Below, piece after piece: positions 37,052 through 45,360 of a stretch of DNA of 64,000 nt. Every line of letters begins with the position of its first letter. The stretch's first letter is position 1. This DNA comes from Halomonadaceae bacterium T82-2. Its GTDB lineage: Bacteria; Pseudomonadota; Gammaproteobacteria; Pseudomonadales; Halomonadaceae. A program made the translations under genes and the position numbers. The stretch spans positions 248,001 through 312,000 of the forward strand of contig LSBP01000001.1 of NCBI GenBank assembly GCA_001577635.1. Reading direction: 5' to 3'. Below the pieces are notes generated by a model. That model saw only the letters and a program-made list of their open reading frames with translations. It was not told the DNA's origin and searched no databases.

Positions 37052-37599
37052 GGCTGTCCCTCCCGATTCAGCAGGCGTGACTGGATGGCGCCGCTCACCT
37101 CGCGGCAGAAGGCATCCCGGTTGTAGGGGCGGGAGTCGATGACTCGTCCGTCATCGGCGACCACCCGGGAGTCACGGGTCAGGGTCAGCTGCGCGTCGTC
37201 GACCACCAGCGAGACCCGCTCGACCTGGACCGGCTCGTCGCCGATGCGCATGCCCAGGCCGAGGTGCACCCCGCCCCCTGCATGGCCCCAGCCTCCCCAG
37301 CCCATGCCGCCGTCGATCCACGGTTCGTCGATGGCGCCCAGCCCCGGCTGGCGGGTGGTACGCTCGGCGCTCACCACGCCCAGGGCCAGGTCGGTACTGC
37401 GGATGGCGAAGCCCCGCGCCTCCAGTTCCGCCATGGCCGCGCGGACCCACGCCTCGCGGGACGCCGCCGGCTCACGCGGCCACTGGCAGGCCGCGGGCAG
37501 CGCCCGGGCATCTCCGGCCAGCGGGTCGCTGCCCATGGCCTGACACCCGCCGAGCGCGACGGTGGCCAGCAGCATCAGTGCATACAGTGGCTGTTTCAT
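37048..37599 (-). CDS. lipoprotein, first gene of the kinase operon
   Basis: A 183-residue predicted lipoprotein (lipobox LGGC near residue 16-19). Its middle has a Gly/Trp-rich stretch (GGMGWGGWGHAGGG), and its N-terminal domain resembles the smaller lipoprotein that follows. It contains two cysteines besides the lipidated one. It opens a tightly overlapping operon of lipoprotein, lipoprotein, kinase and activator. Function is not recognised. Confidence 0.7.
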   Translation of the reverse strand: MKQPLYALMLLATVALGGCQAMGSDPLAGDARALPAACQWPREPAASREAWVRAAMAELEARGFAIRSTDLALGVVSAERTTRQPGLGAIDEPWIDGGMGWGGWGHAGGGVHLGLGMRIGDEPVQVERVSLVVDDAQLTLTRDSRVVADDGRVIDSRPYNRDAFCREVSGAIQSRLLNREGQP

Positions 37600-37750
37600 G
37601 GTGTCTCTCCTGACTGCGTCACGGGCCGCCCGGGCCCGGCTCTTCGAGCATAGCGCGGGCGGCTCCCGCCCCGGGCCATTTCACGCTAGGCTTTGGACGA
37701 AAACTGACTGCGCTCGGCAACACGGCGTTAAAAATCGTCTCAAAGTACTC

Positions 37751-37767
37751 ATTTACAGCGCGTAAAT
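37751..37767. promoter_or_regulatory. palindrome upstream of glycerate kinase
   Basis: ATTTAC-N5-GTAAAT is a perfect 6-5-6 dyad in an AT-rich stretch 116 bases before the glycerate kinase start. It is enclosed by AAAAATCG (37730) and CGATTTTT (37781), a wider perfect 8-base inverted repeat. It may be an operator. The rest of the 283-base gap holds GC hairpins near 37620-37680 and no gene. Confidence 0.4.
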
Positions 37768-37882
37768 TCCGTCTTTTCACCGATTTTTGCCTTGTCTTGC
37801 CTTCGCTCGCCGACTTTTCGTCAAAAACCCTCGGCTGGCAACCTTCCATGCCTTGCCGACGAGCCCACGACACGAGGACACC

Positions 37883-39019
37883 ATGAAGATCCTGATCGCC
37901 CCCGACAGCTACAAGGATGCCCTGCCGGCCCGCGAGGCGGCCGCGGCGATCGCCGCCGGGCTGCGTCGCGTGCGCCCCGAGGCCGAACTCGTCGAGTGTC
38001 CGATGGGCGACGGCGGCGAAGGCACCCTGGATGCCCTGATCGCCGCCACCGGCGCCGAGCGTCGCCATGCCCGGGTGCAGGATGCCCTGGGCCGGCCCGC
38101 TACCGCCGCCTGGGGCTGGCACGCCGCCAGCCGCAGCGCCTATGTCGAGCTGGCCGAGGCCAGCGGCCTGCAGGCCCTGAGCCGCGAGGAGCGCACCGCC
38201 CGCGACAGCACCACCCACGGCGTCGGCGAGCTGATCCGCGCGGCCCTCGATGCCGGCGCCCGGCGGCTGATTCTAACCCTCGGCGGCAGCGCCACCAACG
38301 ATGCTGGCGCGGGCATGCTGGCGGCGCTGGGCGCGCGACTGCTGGACGCCGAGGGAGGCCCCCTGCCGCCGGGCGGCGCGGCACTGGGCGATCTGGCGCG
38401 GCTCGACCTGAGTGGACTCGACCCACGCCTGGCCGAGCTGACGGTGGAGGCGGCGGTGGACGTCGACAATCCGCTGACCGGCCCGCGCGGCGCCAGCGCG
38501 GTGTTCGGCCCGCAGAAGGGCGCCTCGGCGGCGGACGTCAGCCATCTCGATGCTGCCATGGACCACTTCGCCGATCATCTCGCCCGAGCGCTGGGACGCG
38601 ACGAGCGCGACCACCCCGGTGCGGGCGCCGCCGGCGGCATGGGCTTCGCCGCCGGCAGCGTGCTCGGCGCCGCCCTGCGCCCGGGCATCGAACTGGTCAT
38701 GGAGCAGGCCGGCTTCAACCAGCGGCTCACCGGAGCCGACCTGGTGGTCACCGGCGAGGGTCAGCTCGACGGCCAGAGCCTGGCGGGCAAGACGCCCATC
38801 GGCATTGCCCGCCGCGCCCGCGAGCACGGCGTGCCGACGGTGGTGCTAGCCGGGCGCCTGGGGGACGGCTGGCAGGCGGCCCACGACGAGGGCGTACTGG
38901 CAGCTCTGGCCCTGGCCGACGGCCCCATGGCGCTCGACGAGGCCCTGACCCGCTGCGCCGAGCTGCTCGCCGACCGGGCCGAGGCGGTGCTGCGGCTGTT
39001 CGGCGCCGGCCGCGACTGA
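37883..39019 (+). CDS. glycerate 2-kinase (GarK/GlxK family)
   Basis: A 378-residue kinase that phosphorylates D-glycerate, linking glycolate/glyoxylate or sugar-acid use to glycolysis. The start MKILIAPDSYKDALPAREAAAAIAAGLRR, the block PMGDGGEGTLDAL and LTLGGSATNDAGAGMLAALGA are the family core, and TGEGQLDGQSLAGKTPIGIAR follows near the C terminus. ATG 37883 has GAGGA upstream; the track's 37787 start is unsupported. No other glycerate-pathway gene is adjacent. Confidence 0.92.
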   Translation: MKILIAPDSYKDALPAREAAAAIAAGLRRVRPEAELVECPMGDGGEGTLDALIAATGAERRHARVQDALGRPATAAWGWHAASRSAYVELAEASGLQALSREERTARDSTTHGVGELIRAALDAGARRLILTLGGSATNDAGAGMLAALGARLLDAEGGPLPPGGAALGDLARLDLSGLDPRLAELTVEAAVDVDNPLTGPRGASAVFGPQKGASAADVSHLDAAMDHFADHLARALGRDERDHPGAGAAGGMGFAAGSVLGAALRPGIELVMEQAGFNQRLTGADLVVTGEGQLDGQSLAGKTPIGIARRAREHGVPTVVLAGRLGDGWQAAHDEGVLAALALADGPMALDEALTRCAELLADRAEAVLRLFGAGRD

Positions 39020-39025
39020 AGCCGG

Positions 39026-39700
39026 CTACACCTCGACCCACATGCGCTGCAGGTTGGCCAGCGACTTGCTCATCAGGTCGAAGGTTTCGCTCTTGCCCTC
39101 GCGCTCGAACAGGCCACGCCGTGCGGTGTCCAGATCGAAGAGGATCTCCCGCGCGGCGGGGTCGCGGACCTGGCTCTGCACCCAGCCGATCGCCACCCGG
39201 CGCTGCCCCCGGGTGACCGGCTCGACCCGGTGCAGGGTGGACGACGGATAGAGGATCATCGCCCCGGCGGGCAGCTTGTAGCGCTGCTCGCCGGCGGTGG
39301 TGTCGGTCACCAGTTCGCCGCCGTCGTAGTCTTCCGGCGCTTCGAGAAACAGGGTGAAGGAAAGGTCGGTGCGTACCGGCGCCGCGCCGCCCATCACCGG
39401 GTCGTCGACATGGTTGCCGTAGTGCATGCCCGAGCGGTAGCGGCTGAAGCGCACCGGGGTCATGCGCGCCGGCCGCGCCGCCATCTGGAACAGCGGATGG
39501 CGGTGAATCGCCTCGCCGAGGCGCTCGCTCCACTGGCGCACCACCGGCGCCTGGCCGTCGGCCTGCTGATTCGCCTTGACCTGGCGGGCATGCCAGCCCG
39601 CCGTCTCACGGCCGTCCCGGAAATGCGCGTCCTCGTCGAGATCCCGCCGCAGCGCCGCCAGCTGCTCGGCATCGAGGACATCCGCCACGCACAGAATCAT
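39026..39700 (-). CDS. PKHD-type Fe(II)/2-oxoglutarate hydroxylase (PiuC/YbiX family)
   Basis: A 224-residue oxygenase. Iron ligands are H and D in HYGNHVDDP and the later H in STLHRVEPVTRG; the Arg nearby (RRVAIGW) should bind 2-oxoglutarate. The last 40 residues (FDLDTARRGLF... MSKSLANLQRMW) match the PiuC/YbiX tail. In other bacteria this family is iron-regulated and lies beside siderophore receptors. Here it is divergent from a His-rich exported protein, with a weak Fur-like sequence between. The substrate is unknown. Confidence 0.9.
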   Translation of the reverse strand: MILCVADVLDAEQLAALRRDLDEDAHFRDGRETAGWHARQVKANQQADGQAPVVRQWSERLGEAIHRHPLFQMAARPARMTPVRFSRYRSGMHYGNHVDDPVMGGAAPVRTDLSFTLFLEAPEDYDGGELVTDTTAGEQRYKLPAGAMILYPSSTLHRVEPVTRGQRRVAIGWVQSQVRDPAAREILFDLDTARRGLFEREGKSETFDLMSKSLANLQRMWVEV

Positions 39701-39728
39701 TGTCTGCTCCCCTGCCAGTGATGCGAAC

Positions 39729-39747
39729 GTGAATGCAAATAACTCTC
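39729..39747. promoter_or_regulatory. possible Fur-like box between the PKHD and His-rich genes
   Basis: GTGAATGCAAATAACTCTC matches the 19-base Fur consensus at 12 positions by eye, including ATG and AAT cores, in an AT-rich divergent promoter region. It is a weak site and needs matrix scoring. Confidence 0.3.
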
Positions 39748-39848
39748 GTGTGGGTTATGTTATTGTTCCACGCCATGATACGCCAGCGTACCGGCGAACC
39801 CCTTTATTTCTCCACCAGCAAGGCATTGAACAAGACGAGGGCATCAGC

Positions 39849-40955
39849 ATGATGGAACAGCGCCTGAAACTGTGGGTCGGCATCGGCATGACCACCTTCC
39901 TGGGAGCCGGCGGCCAGGCGGCCCTGGCCCACAGTAGCGATCCCGCCGCCGACGAGTCCCACAAGGCCGAAATGGCCGTCGAATCGGGCGGCGAGAGGCA
40001 TCATGGCGGTGAAGGCGATGAGTCCCGCCACGGCGGCGAAGGCAGCGAGTCTCACCACGGCGGCGAAGGCGGCGAGTCTCACCACGGCGGCGAAGGCGGC
40101 GAGTCCGACCACGGCGGCGAAGGCGGCGAATCCGGTCACGGCGGCAAGGGCGGCGAAGCCCATCACGGCGGCGAAGGCGGCGAATCCGGCCACGGCGGTG
40201 AAGGTGGCGAAGGCGGTTCCGTCGGCTTCGTCTTCAGCCACTTCCCGGTGGCGGTCAGCGAGGGGGGCGAAGGCGGTGAAGGCGGCGATCAGCCCGCCCC
40301 CAGCGCCCTGACCTCGCCCGGCATCTACTACACCGAACTCGCCCTCATGGAGGGTCACCTGGCCAGTGCCGAGGCGCTCTATCGCAGCGGCCACGGCGAC
40401 CAGGGCGCGGCCCATCTCACCCACCCGCTGATCGAGCAGTACCCGAAGCTCGAGTCGGCGCTGGAAGCGCACGGCGAGGAGGCCCCGCTGGAGTCGGCCC
40501 TGGAAGCCCTCTCCGACAAGGCCGGCCAGACCGCCGACTGGGAGCAGCTGGCCCCCGCCGTGGCGAAGGCCCGCCAGGCGATCGACGCGGCCCAGGCCGA
40601 TGTCGCCGCCGAGACGCGCCAGTCCCCGCGCTTCATCGGCGACGTGACCCTGGCGCTGCTCAAGCAGGCCGCCGCCGAGTATGAGGAAGCCGTCAAGGAC
40701 GGTCGCTTCGCCAACGCCGCCGAGTACCAGGACGGCCGTGGCTTCGTGCAGGTCGCCACGCAGCTGTGGCAGGCCGGCGCGGACACCCTGGGCGGCGCCG
40801 ACGGCAAGGTCTACACCAAGGGTCAGGCCGAGCTGGAGGAACTGTCTCGCATCTGGCCCGAGGCCGTGCCGCCGGCCGAGCCGGTCAAGGCGCCGGGTGA
40901 GGTCTATGCGGAAGTCGCCCGCTTCGAGCTGGCGACCTCCGCTCTGCGTCACTGA
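39849..40955 (+). CDS. exported His/Gly/Glu-repeat protein, unknown function
   Basis: A 368-residue protein with a signal peptide (cleavage expected after AALA, residue 27). Residues 50-123 hold eight nine-residue units of the form G-E-S-x-H-G-G-E-G. The rest is helical (YYTELALMEGHLASAEALYRSGH, LLKQAAAEYEEAVKDG, GFVQVATQLWQAGADTL) and broadly recalls periplasmic helical-bundle metal proteins, but I cannot name the family. The repeat should bind divalent metal. The divergent PKHD oxygenase and downstream Dps suggest an iron-related job. GAGGG precedes ATG 39849. Confidence 0.7.
   Translation: MMEQRLKLWVGIGMTTFLGAGGQAALAHSSDPAADESHKAEMAVESGGERHHGGEGDESRHGGEGSESHHGGEGGESHHGGEGGESDHGGEGGESGHGGKGGEAHHGGEGGESGHGGEGGEGGSVGFVFSHFPVAVSEGGEGGEGGDQPAPSALTSPGIYYTELALMEGHLASAEALYRSGHGDQGAAHLTHPLIEQYPKLESALEAHGEEAPLESALEALSDKAGQTADWEQLAPAVAKARQAIDAAQADVAAETRQSPRFIGDVTLALLKQAAAEYEEAVKDGRFANAAEYQDGRGFVQVATQLWQAGADTLGGADGKVYTKGQAELEELSRIWPEAVPPAEPVKAPGEVYAEVARFELATSALRH
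39996..40217 (+). repeat. 27-base in-frame repeats encoding His-Gly-Glu units
   Basis: About eight degenerate 27-base units (GGCGAGTCTCACCACGGCGG type) lie in the exported protein gene. Two adjacent units are nearly identical, which points to recent duplication. Confidence 0.9.
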
Positions 40956-41103
40956 GGCATCGCCAGTCATGCTGGCGGGCCACTCCCCGCCGGCATTCCC
41001 GTGGCGATAGATTGCCGCTATGCCGTCGATGACTTCCGCTCACTGGGCGCTTCCCGACGGGCCGGTTATCATCGAGGCAGATTCCATCACGGAGGATTCT
41101 CTC

Positions 41104-41577
41104 ATGGCAGATACCAACTCCATCGGCCTGCACCAGGCCAGCGCCGACCAGCTGGCCGACAAGCTCAACACCCTGCTGGCCAACTACCAGATCTTCTACA
41201 TGAACGTGCGCGGCTATCACTGGAACGTGAAGGGCCAGCACTTCTTCGAGCTGCACACCAAGTTCGAGGAGTACTACACCGATCTGCTGACCAAGATCGA
41301 CGAGGTCGCCGAGCGCGTCCTGACCCTGGGTCACCAGCCGCTGCATGCCTACAGCGACTATGTGCGAGTCGCCGACATCGCCGAGGACAAGAACGTCCAC
41401 GACGGCGAGGCCTGCGTGCGCGGTATCGTACAGGGCTTCCAGACGCTGATCGAGCTGCAGCGCGAACTGCTCTCCCTGGCCTCCGACGCCGACGACGAGG
41501 GCACCGCCTCGCTGGCCGGCGACTACATCCGCGAGCAGGAAAAGACCGTGTGGATGCTCAACGCCTACCTCGGCTGA
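41104..41577 (+). CDS. dps: Dps-family DNA-binding ferritin-like protein
   Basis: A 157-residue protein that oxidises and stores iron and shields DNA. The inter-subunit ferroxidase residues are in GYHWNVKGQHFFELHTKFEEYYTDL and the following IDEVAERVLTLG. The N-terminal tail is short and carries no lysine cluster, so DNA binding may be weak. GGAGG lies eight bases before ATG 41104. The gene ends in a strong hairpin terminator. Confidence 0.95.
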   Translation: MADTNSIGLHQASADQLADKLNTLLANYQIFYMNVRGYHWNVKGQHFFELHTKFEEYYTDLLTKIDEVAERVLTLGHQPLHAYSDYVRVADIAEDKNVHDGEACVRGIVQGFQTLIELQRELLSLASDADDEGTASLAGDYIREQEKTVWMLNAYLG

Positions 41578-41597
41578 GTCCCCGCGCCTGCTCCTTT

Positions 41598-41630
41598 CGC
41601 CGCCGCTCCCCGGAGCGGCGGCGTCGTTTT
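41598..41630 (+). terminator. rho-independent terminator of dps
   Basis: A near-perfect stem, CGCCGCCGCT-N6-AGCGGCGGCG, is followed by TCGTTTT, 20 bases after the dps stop. Confidence 0.85.
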
Positions 41631-41786
41631 CGGGCCTCACGGCACTCGGTCGCTTGAGGTCGCGTCACGATCGCCTATGCTGAACGCAGCGTCGGCCGCC
41701 CCCTTGTCCGCAGCGGCCGACGCCCCAAGGATGAGTCCTGTCGCGGTCGAAACCGCATTCGCTCACTGAGCCGCAAGGAGGTAGCC

Positions 41787-42350
41787 ATGAGCCAGAAACT
41801 GAGTGGCAAGCGCGTCGCCATTCTCGCCACCGACGGGTTCGAGGAATCCGAACTCGCGGTGCCGCGCAAGGAACTCGATGCCCAGGGCATCACCGTGCAC
41901 ATCGTCGCGCCCGACAAGAAGGGTATTCGCGCCTGGGCGGAAACCGACTGGGGCGACACCTACGACGTCGACGTGACCCTCGACGACGCCGATGTCGCCG
42001 ACTACCACGCCCTGGTGCTGCCGGGCGGCCTGTTCAACCCGGACAGCCTGCGTACCAACGACAAGGCCCAGGCCTTCGCCCGGCACTTCTTCGAGGCCGG
42101 CAAGCCGGTCGGAGCCATCTGCCACGGCCCTTGGCTGCTGATCAACGCCGGCGTGGTCAAGGGCCGTCGCATGACCTCGTTCCCCTCGGTGGCCCAGGAT
42201 CTGAAGAACGCCGGGGCCGAGTGGGTCGACGAGGAAGTGGTGGTCGACAGCGGGCTGGTCACCAGCCGCAAGCCCGACGATCTCGACGCCTTCTGCCGCA
42301 AGCTGATCGAGGAGATCGGCGAAGGGCGTCACAGCCACCAGCACGCCTGA
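41787..42350 (+). CDS. DJ-1/PfpI-family protein (YhbO-like)
   Basis: A 187-residue PfpI-type protein. The nucleophilic cysteine is in VGAICHGPWLL, with the supporting Glu in DGFEESEL. YhbO-like members are deglycases or glyoxalases and protect against stress; proteolysis is doubtful. AAGGAGGT precedes the ATG. The C terminus ends in a small His-rich tail (GRHSHQHA). Confidence 0.9.
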   Translation: MSQKLSGKRVAILATDGFEESELAVPRKELDAQGITVHIVAPDKKGIRAWAETDWGDTYDVDVTLDDADVADYHALVLPGGLFNPDSLRTNDKAQAFARHFFEAGKPVGAICHGPWLLINAGVVKGRRMTSFPSVAQDLKNAGAEWVDEEVVVDSGLVTSRKPDDLDAFCRKLIEEIGEGRHSHQHA

Positions 42351-42440
42351 TTCCCACCGCTGTCACCGATTCGCCCGCCTCTCATCGGGGCGGGCGCCTT
42401 GCGTCTGGCCCCGGCAAGGCCGTCTTCAAGGAGCCCCTGC

Positions 42441-43532
42441 ATGTCCCGCCGTCCCCGACAGGCCCTGCGCAAGCTGCTGCATCTCGCCGCCCGGCCCATG
42501 AAGTCGGACCGCGGCCGCGGCGGCATCGTGGTGCATGCCTATCGCGGCTACGGCACGGCCCGCGAGGTCTACCTGATGGGGCGGGTCTTTCATCAGCCCA
42601 GCCTGGGACTGCCGCTGGCCGAGGGCACGCTGGCCCGCGACGTGGTCGACGTGGTACGGCGCGGCGTGCGCTGGGGCGTCGGACAGGCGGAAGTCGTACT
42701 GCGCCTGAACGGCAGCACGCTGACCGTGACCACCGACCGCGACGGCTACTACGACGCACGGATGCGCCTCGACAGCCCGCTGCCGCGTGATCAAAGCTGG
42801 CATCAGGCCGAGCTCGACGTACACGTCGACGGCGCCCACACGGTCAGCGGCCGGGCCGAGATCTACGTGCCGCCGCCGGAGGTCGACCTGGTGGTGATCA
42901 GCGACATCGATGACACCGTCATGTATACCGGGGTCGCCAACAAGCTGAAGATGGCCTACCGGCTGTTTCTCGAGAAGGCCGATCGCCGCACGGCCTTTCC
43001 GGGTGTCGCCCCCTTCTATCAGGCGCTGTTCGCGGGTGCCGACGGGCGACGCCGGCGGCCCATGCTGTACGTCTCGCGCGGCCCCTGGAGCATCTACGAG
43101 GTCCTCGAGGCCTTCTTCCAGTACCACCGCATCCCGGTGGGGCCGATCCTGTTCCTGCGTGAGTGGGGCCTGACCCTGCAGCGCCCCTGGCCACGCAAGG
43201 CCAGCGACCACAAGGTGATGATGATCGAGCGCATGCTGGCGCTCTACGACACCCTGCCCTTCGTGCTGATCGGCGACAGCGGCCAGGAAGACCCCGAGAC
43301 CTATGCCCGCCTGGTGCACACTCACCCCGGCCGGATCCGCGCCATCTACATCCGCGATGTCGACCAGAGCGCCGCACGCGAGGCGGCCATCGCCCGGCTG
43401 GCCGAGGAGGTCGCCGCGCACGACTGCACGCTGCTGCTGGCCGACAGCAGCCAGGCCATGGCCGAGCACGCCTTTCGCCACGGCCTGATCTCCGCAGACG
43501 GCCTGGCGGCGGTCAAGCGCTCGCCGGGCTGA
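42441..43532 (+). CDS. App1-family phosphatase (DUF2183)
   Basis: A 363-residue protein with the HAD-like catalytic motif VISDIDDTVMYTG near residue 155, then YVSRGPWSIYEVLEAFF and KVMMIERML, as in the yeast phosphatidate phosphatase App1 domain. The first 140 residues form a separate beta-rich domain. A lipid phosphatase role is plausible but unproven in bacteria. ATG 42441 has AAGGAG upstream; the track start 42399 is dropped. It overlaps the convergent pepD gene by 20 bases. Confidence 0.85.
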   Translation: MSRRPRQALRKLLHLAARPMKSDRGRGGIVVHAYRGYGTAREVYLMGRVFHQPSLGLPLAEGTLARDVVDVVRRGVRWGVGQAEVVLRLNGSTLTVTTDRDGYYDARMRLDSPLPRDQSWHQAELDVHVDGAHTVSGRAEIYVPPPEVDLVVISDIDDTVMYTGVANKLKMAYRLFLEKADRRTAFPGVAPFYQALFAGADGRRRRPMLYVSRGPWSIYEVLEAFFQYHRIPVGPILFLREWGLTLQRPWPRKASDHKVMMIERMLALYDTLPFVLIGDSGQEDPETYARLVHTHPGRIRAIYIRDVDQSAAREAAIARLAEEVAAHDCTLLLADSSQAMAEHAFRHGLISADGLAAVKRSPG

Positions 43533-44991
43533 GCGGATCAATGGCCAGCGATTCGATCATCGCCCGCAGCAGCTGCCAGAACGCCGCCACCGAGTCGATC
43601 TCGACCCGCTCGTCGGGCGAATGCGCACCGCGAATCTGCGGGCCGAAGGAGATCATCTGCAGGCCGGGGTACTTGCCCCCCAGAATGCCGCACTCAAGTC
43701 CCGCATGGATCACCTTGATCGCCGGGTCGTCGCCCAACAGACGCCGATGGGTCTCGCAAAAGCGCGTCAGCAGCGGGCTGTCGGGGTCCGGCGTCCAGCC
43801 CGGATAGGCGTTCTCGACGCGCGTCTCGGCACCGATCAGCCCGAACAGCGCACGGAAGCGGTCGGCGATGTCGGTGCAGGCACTGTCGCGCAGCGAGCGC
43901 ACCAGGGCACACAGATGCAGCCGCCCGTCCTCCAGGCTCACCACGCCCAGGTTGTTGGAGGTTTCCACCACCCCGGGCACCGCGACGCTCATGCGCTCCA
44001 CGCCACAGGGGGCCACATGCAGCGCGGCGACCAGCATGCGGCTGGCGGTGGGGGTCAGGGCCGTCTCGGCATGCGCCGTCGGCGTCAGCGTCAGCTCGAG
44101 CCCTTCGTCGACGCCTTCAAGCTCGGCACGCAGCTCGTCCTGCAGGGCCGCCAGCCGCGTACGGGCGGCGGCCTCCTCACCCTCGGCCAGCGTCAGCGTG
44201 GCGAAGGCCTCGCGCGGCAGGGCGTTGCGCAGCGTGCCGCCGTGATAGTCCACCAGACGCACGCCGCAGGGCTCCAGCGCGCGCAGCACCCGAACCAGCA
44301 ACCGGTTGGCGTTGCCGCGCCCCTTGTGGATATCGATACCCGAGTGACCGCCGACCAGCCCGGTCAGCGACAGCCGCCAGGTGCGCTCGTCGGCATGCAC
44401 GGCGCTGGTCGGCAGGTTGGCCTCGACCACCACGTCGGCCCCGCCGGCGCAGCCGATGTAGACCTGGCCGCGATCCTCGGAATCCAGGTTGAGCAGGATG
44501 CGCCCCTCCAGCCAGTCCTCGGCCAGGTGCAGCGCGCCGCCCATCGAGGACTCCTCCTCGACGGTGAACAACGCCTCGAGCGGCCCGTGGCGCAGCGAGT
44601 CGTCCTCGAGGATGGCCAGCGCCGCGGCCACGCCCAGGCCGTTGTCGGCCCCCAGGGTGGTGCCGCGGGCGTGCAGCCAGCCGTCGGCGATGACGGTCTC
44701 GATGGGGTCGGCGGTGAAATCGTGGGCGTGGTCGGCATTGGCCTGGGCGACCATGTCCAGATGGCCCTGAAGGATGACCCCCGGGGCCCGCTCGCAGCCC
44801 GGCGTCGCCGGCTTTTTCAGGCGCAGGTTGCCGGCGGCATCGAGATCATGGGCGAGGCCTCGCGCCTCCGCCCAGGCGATCAGCGTGCGGCGAATGCCGT
44901 CCTCGTGACCGGACGGCCGCGGCGTATTGCACAGGGTGCGGAAATGGCGCCACAGCGGGCGCGGTGTCAGGGTTTCCAGATGGTCGTTCAT
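43513..44991 (-). CDS. pepD: aminoacyl-histidine dipeptidase (PepD, M20)
   Basis: A 492-residue cytoplasmic zinc peptidase that splits Xaa-His and other dipeptides. The first zinc ligands are in VILQGHLDMVAQAN, the bridging Asp in GTTLGADNGLG, and the catalytic Glu pair in FTVEEESSMGGA. Length agrees with E. coli PepD (485). Its 3' end overlaps the App1 gene in the opposite direction. Confidence 0.94.
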   Translation of the reverse strand: MNDHLETLTPRPLWRHFRTLCNTPRPSGHEDGIRRTLIAWAEARGLAHDLDAAGNLRLKKPATPGCERAPGVILQGHLDMVAQANADHAHDFTADPIETVIADGWLHARGTTLGADNGLGVAAALAILEDDSLRHGPLEALFTVEEESSMGGALHLAEDWLEGRILLNLDSEDRGQVYIGCAGGADVVVEANLPTSAVHADERTWRLSLTGLVGGHSGIDIHKGRGNANRLLVRVLRALEPCGVRLVDYHGGTLRNALPREAFATLTLAEGEEAAARTRLAALQDELRAELEGVDEGLELTLTPTAHAETALTPTASRMLVAALHVAPCGVERMSVAVPGVVETSNNLGVVSLEDGRLHLCALVRSLRDSACTDIADRFRALFGLIGAETRVENAYPGWTPDPDSPLLTRFCETHRRLLGDDPAIKVIHAGLECGILGGKYPGLQMISFGPQIRGAHSPDERVEIDSVAAFWQLLRAMIESLAIDPLSPASA

Positions 44992-45096
44992 GACAGATCC
45001 TGAAAGCGACGATATCGATCGCCGGTCATTGTAACGATCATGAAACCATCACGAAGCCTCCCGCCCGAGACTTTTCCGCGCCCTGACCTGCAAACG

Positions 45097-45126
45097 CCGC
45101 CGCCCCGGCCAAGACCGGGGCGGCGG
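45097..45126 (-). terminator. terminator-like hairpin after the cyd cluster
   Basis: A perfect 12-base stem with a six-base loop (CCGCCGCCCCGG-N6-CCGGGGCGGCGG) lies 24 bases after the small cyd gene. On the minus strand it is followed by CGTTTG, a poor T-run. Confidence 0.6.
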
Positions 45127-45149
45127 TGAGAACGGGAGCGGTGCGACGC

Positions 45150-45344
45150 TCAGTAGTGGTCGTCGTGGCTCTCGTCGTAGCGGGCATCGATGATCGCCGT
45201 GCCGGCTGCGGCGATCAGCACGATCATCACCGTGCCCAGCACCCAGGCGAAATACCAGGCGCCGCGCTCGCCCAGCACGATGGTCAGGGCGATGGCCACC
45301 ACGGCGAGGAGCAGCCAGAAGAGGAAGAGCAGTATCTGTTTCAT
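45150..45344 (-). CDS. cydX: CydX-like bd-oxidase subunit with extra N-terminal helix
   Basis: A 64-residue protein directly after cydB. Residues 30-38, WYFAWVLGT, match the conserved core of CydX (WYFAWILGT in E. coli), the small subunit that stabilises bd oxidase. E. coli CydX has 37 residues and starts at that core. Here an additional hydrophobic helix (ILLFLFWLLLAVVAIALTIVL) precedes it. No good internal start with a ribosome site was found, so the long form appears genuine. A GGAG site precedes the ATG. Confidence 0.75.
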   Translation of the reverse strand: MKQILLFLFWLLLAVVAIALTIVLGERGAWYFAWVLGTVMIVLIAAAGTAIIDARYDESHDDHY

Positions 45345-45360
45345 GGTCCGGGCTCCGCAA

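Noticed and set aside
39996-40217. CRISPR-like array
   Set aside because: The 27-base units are contiguous, without spacers, and are in frame within a protein.
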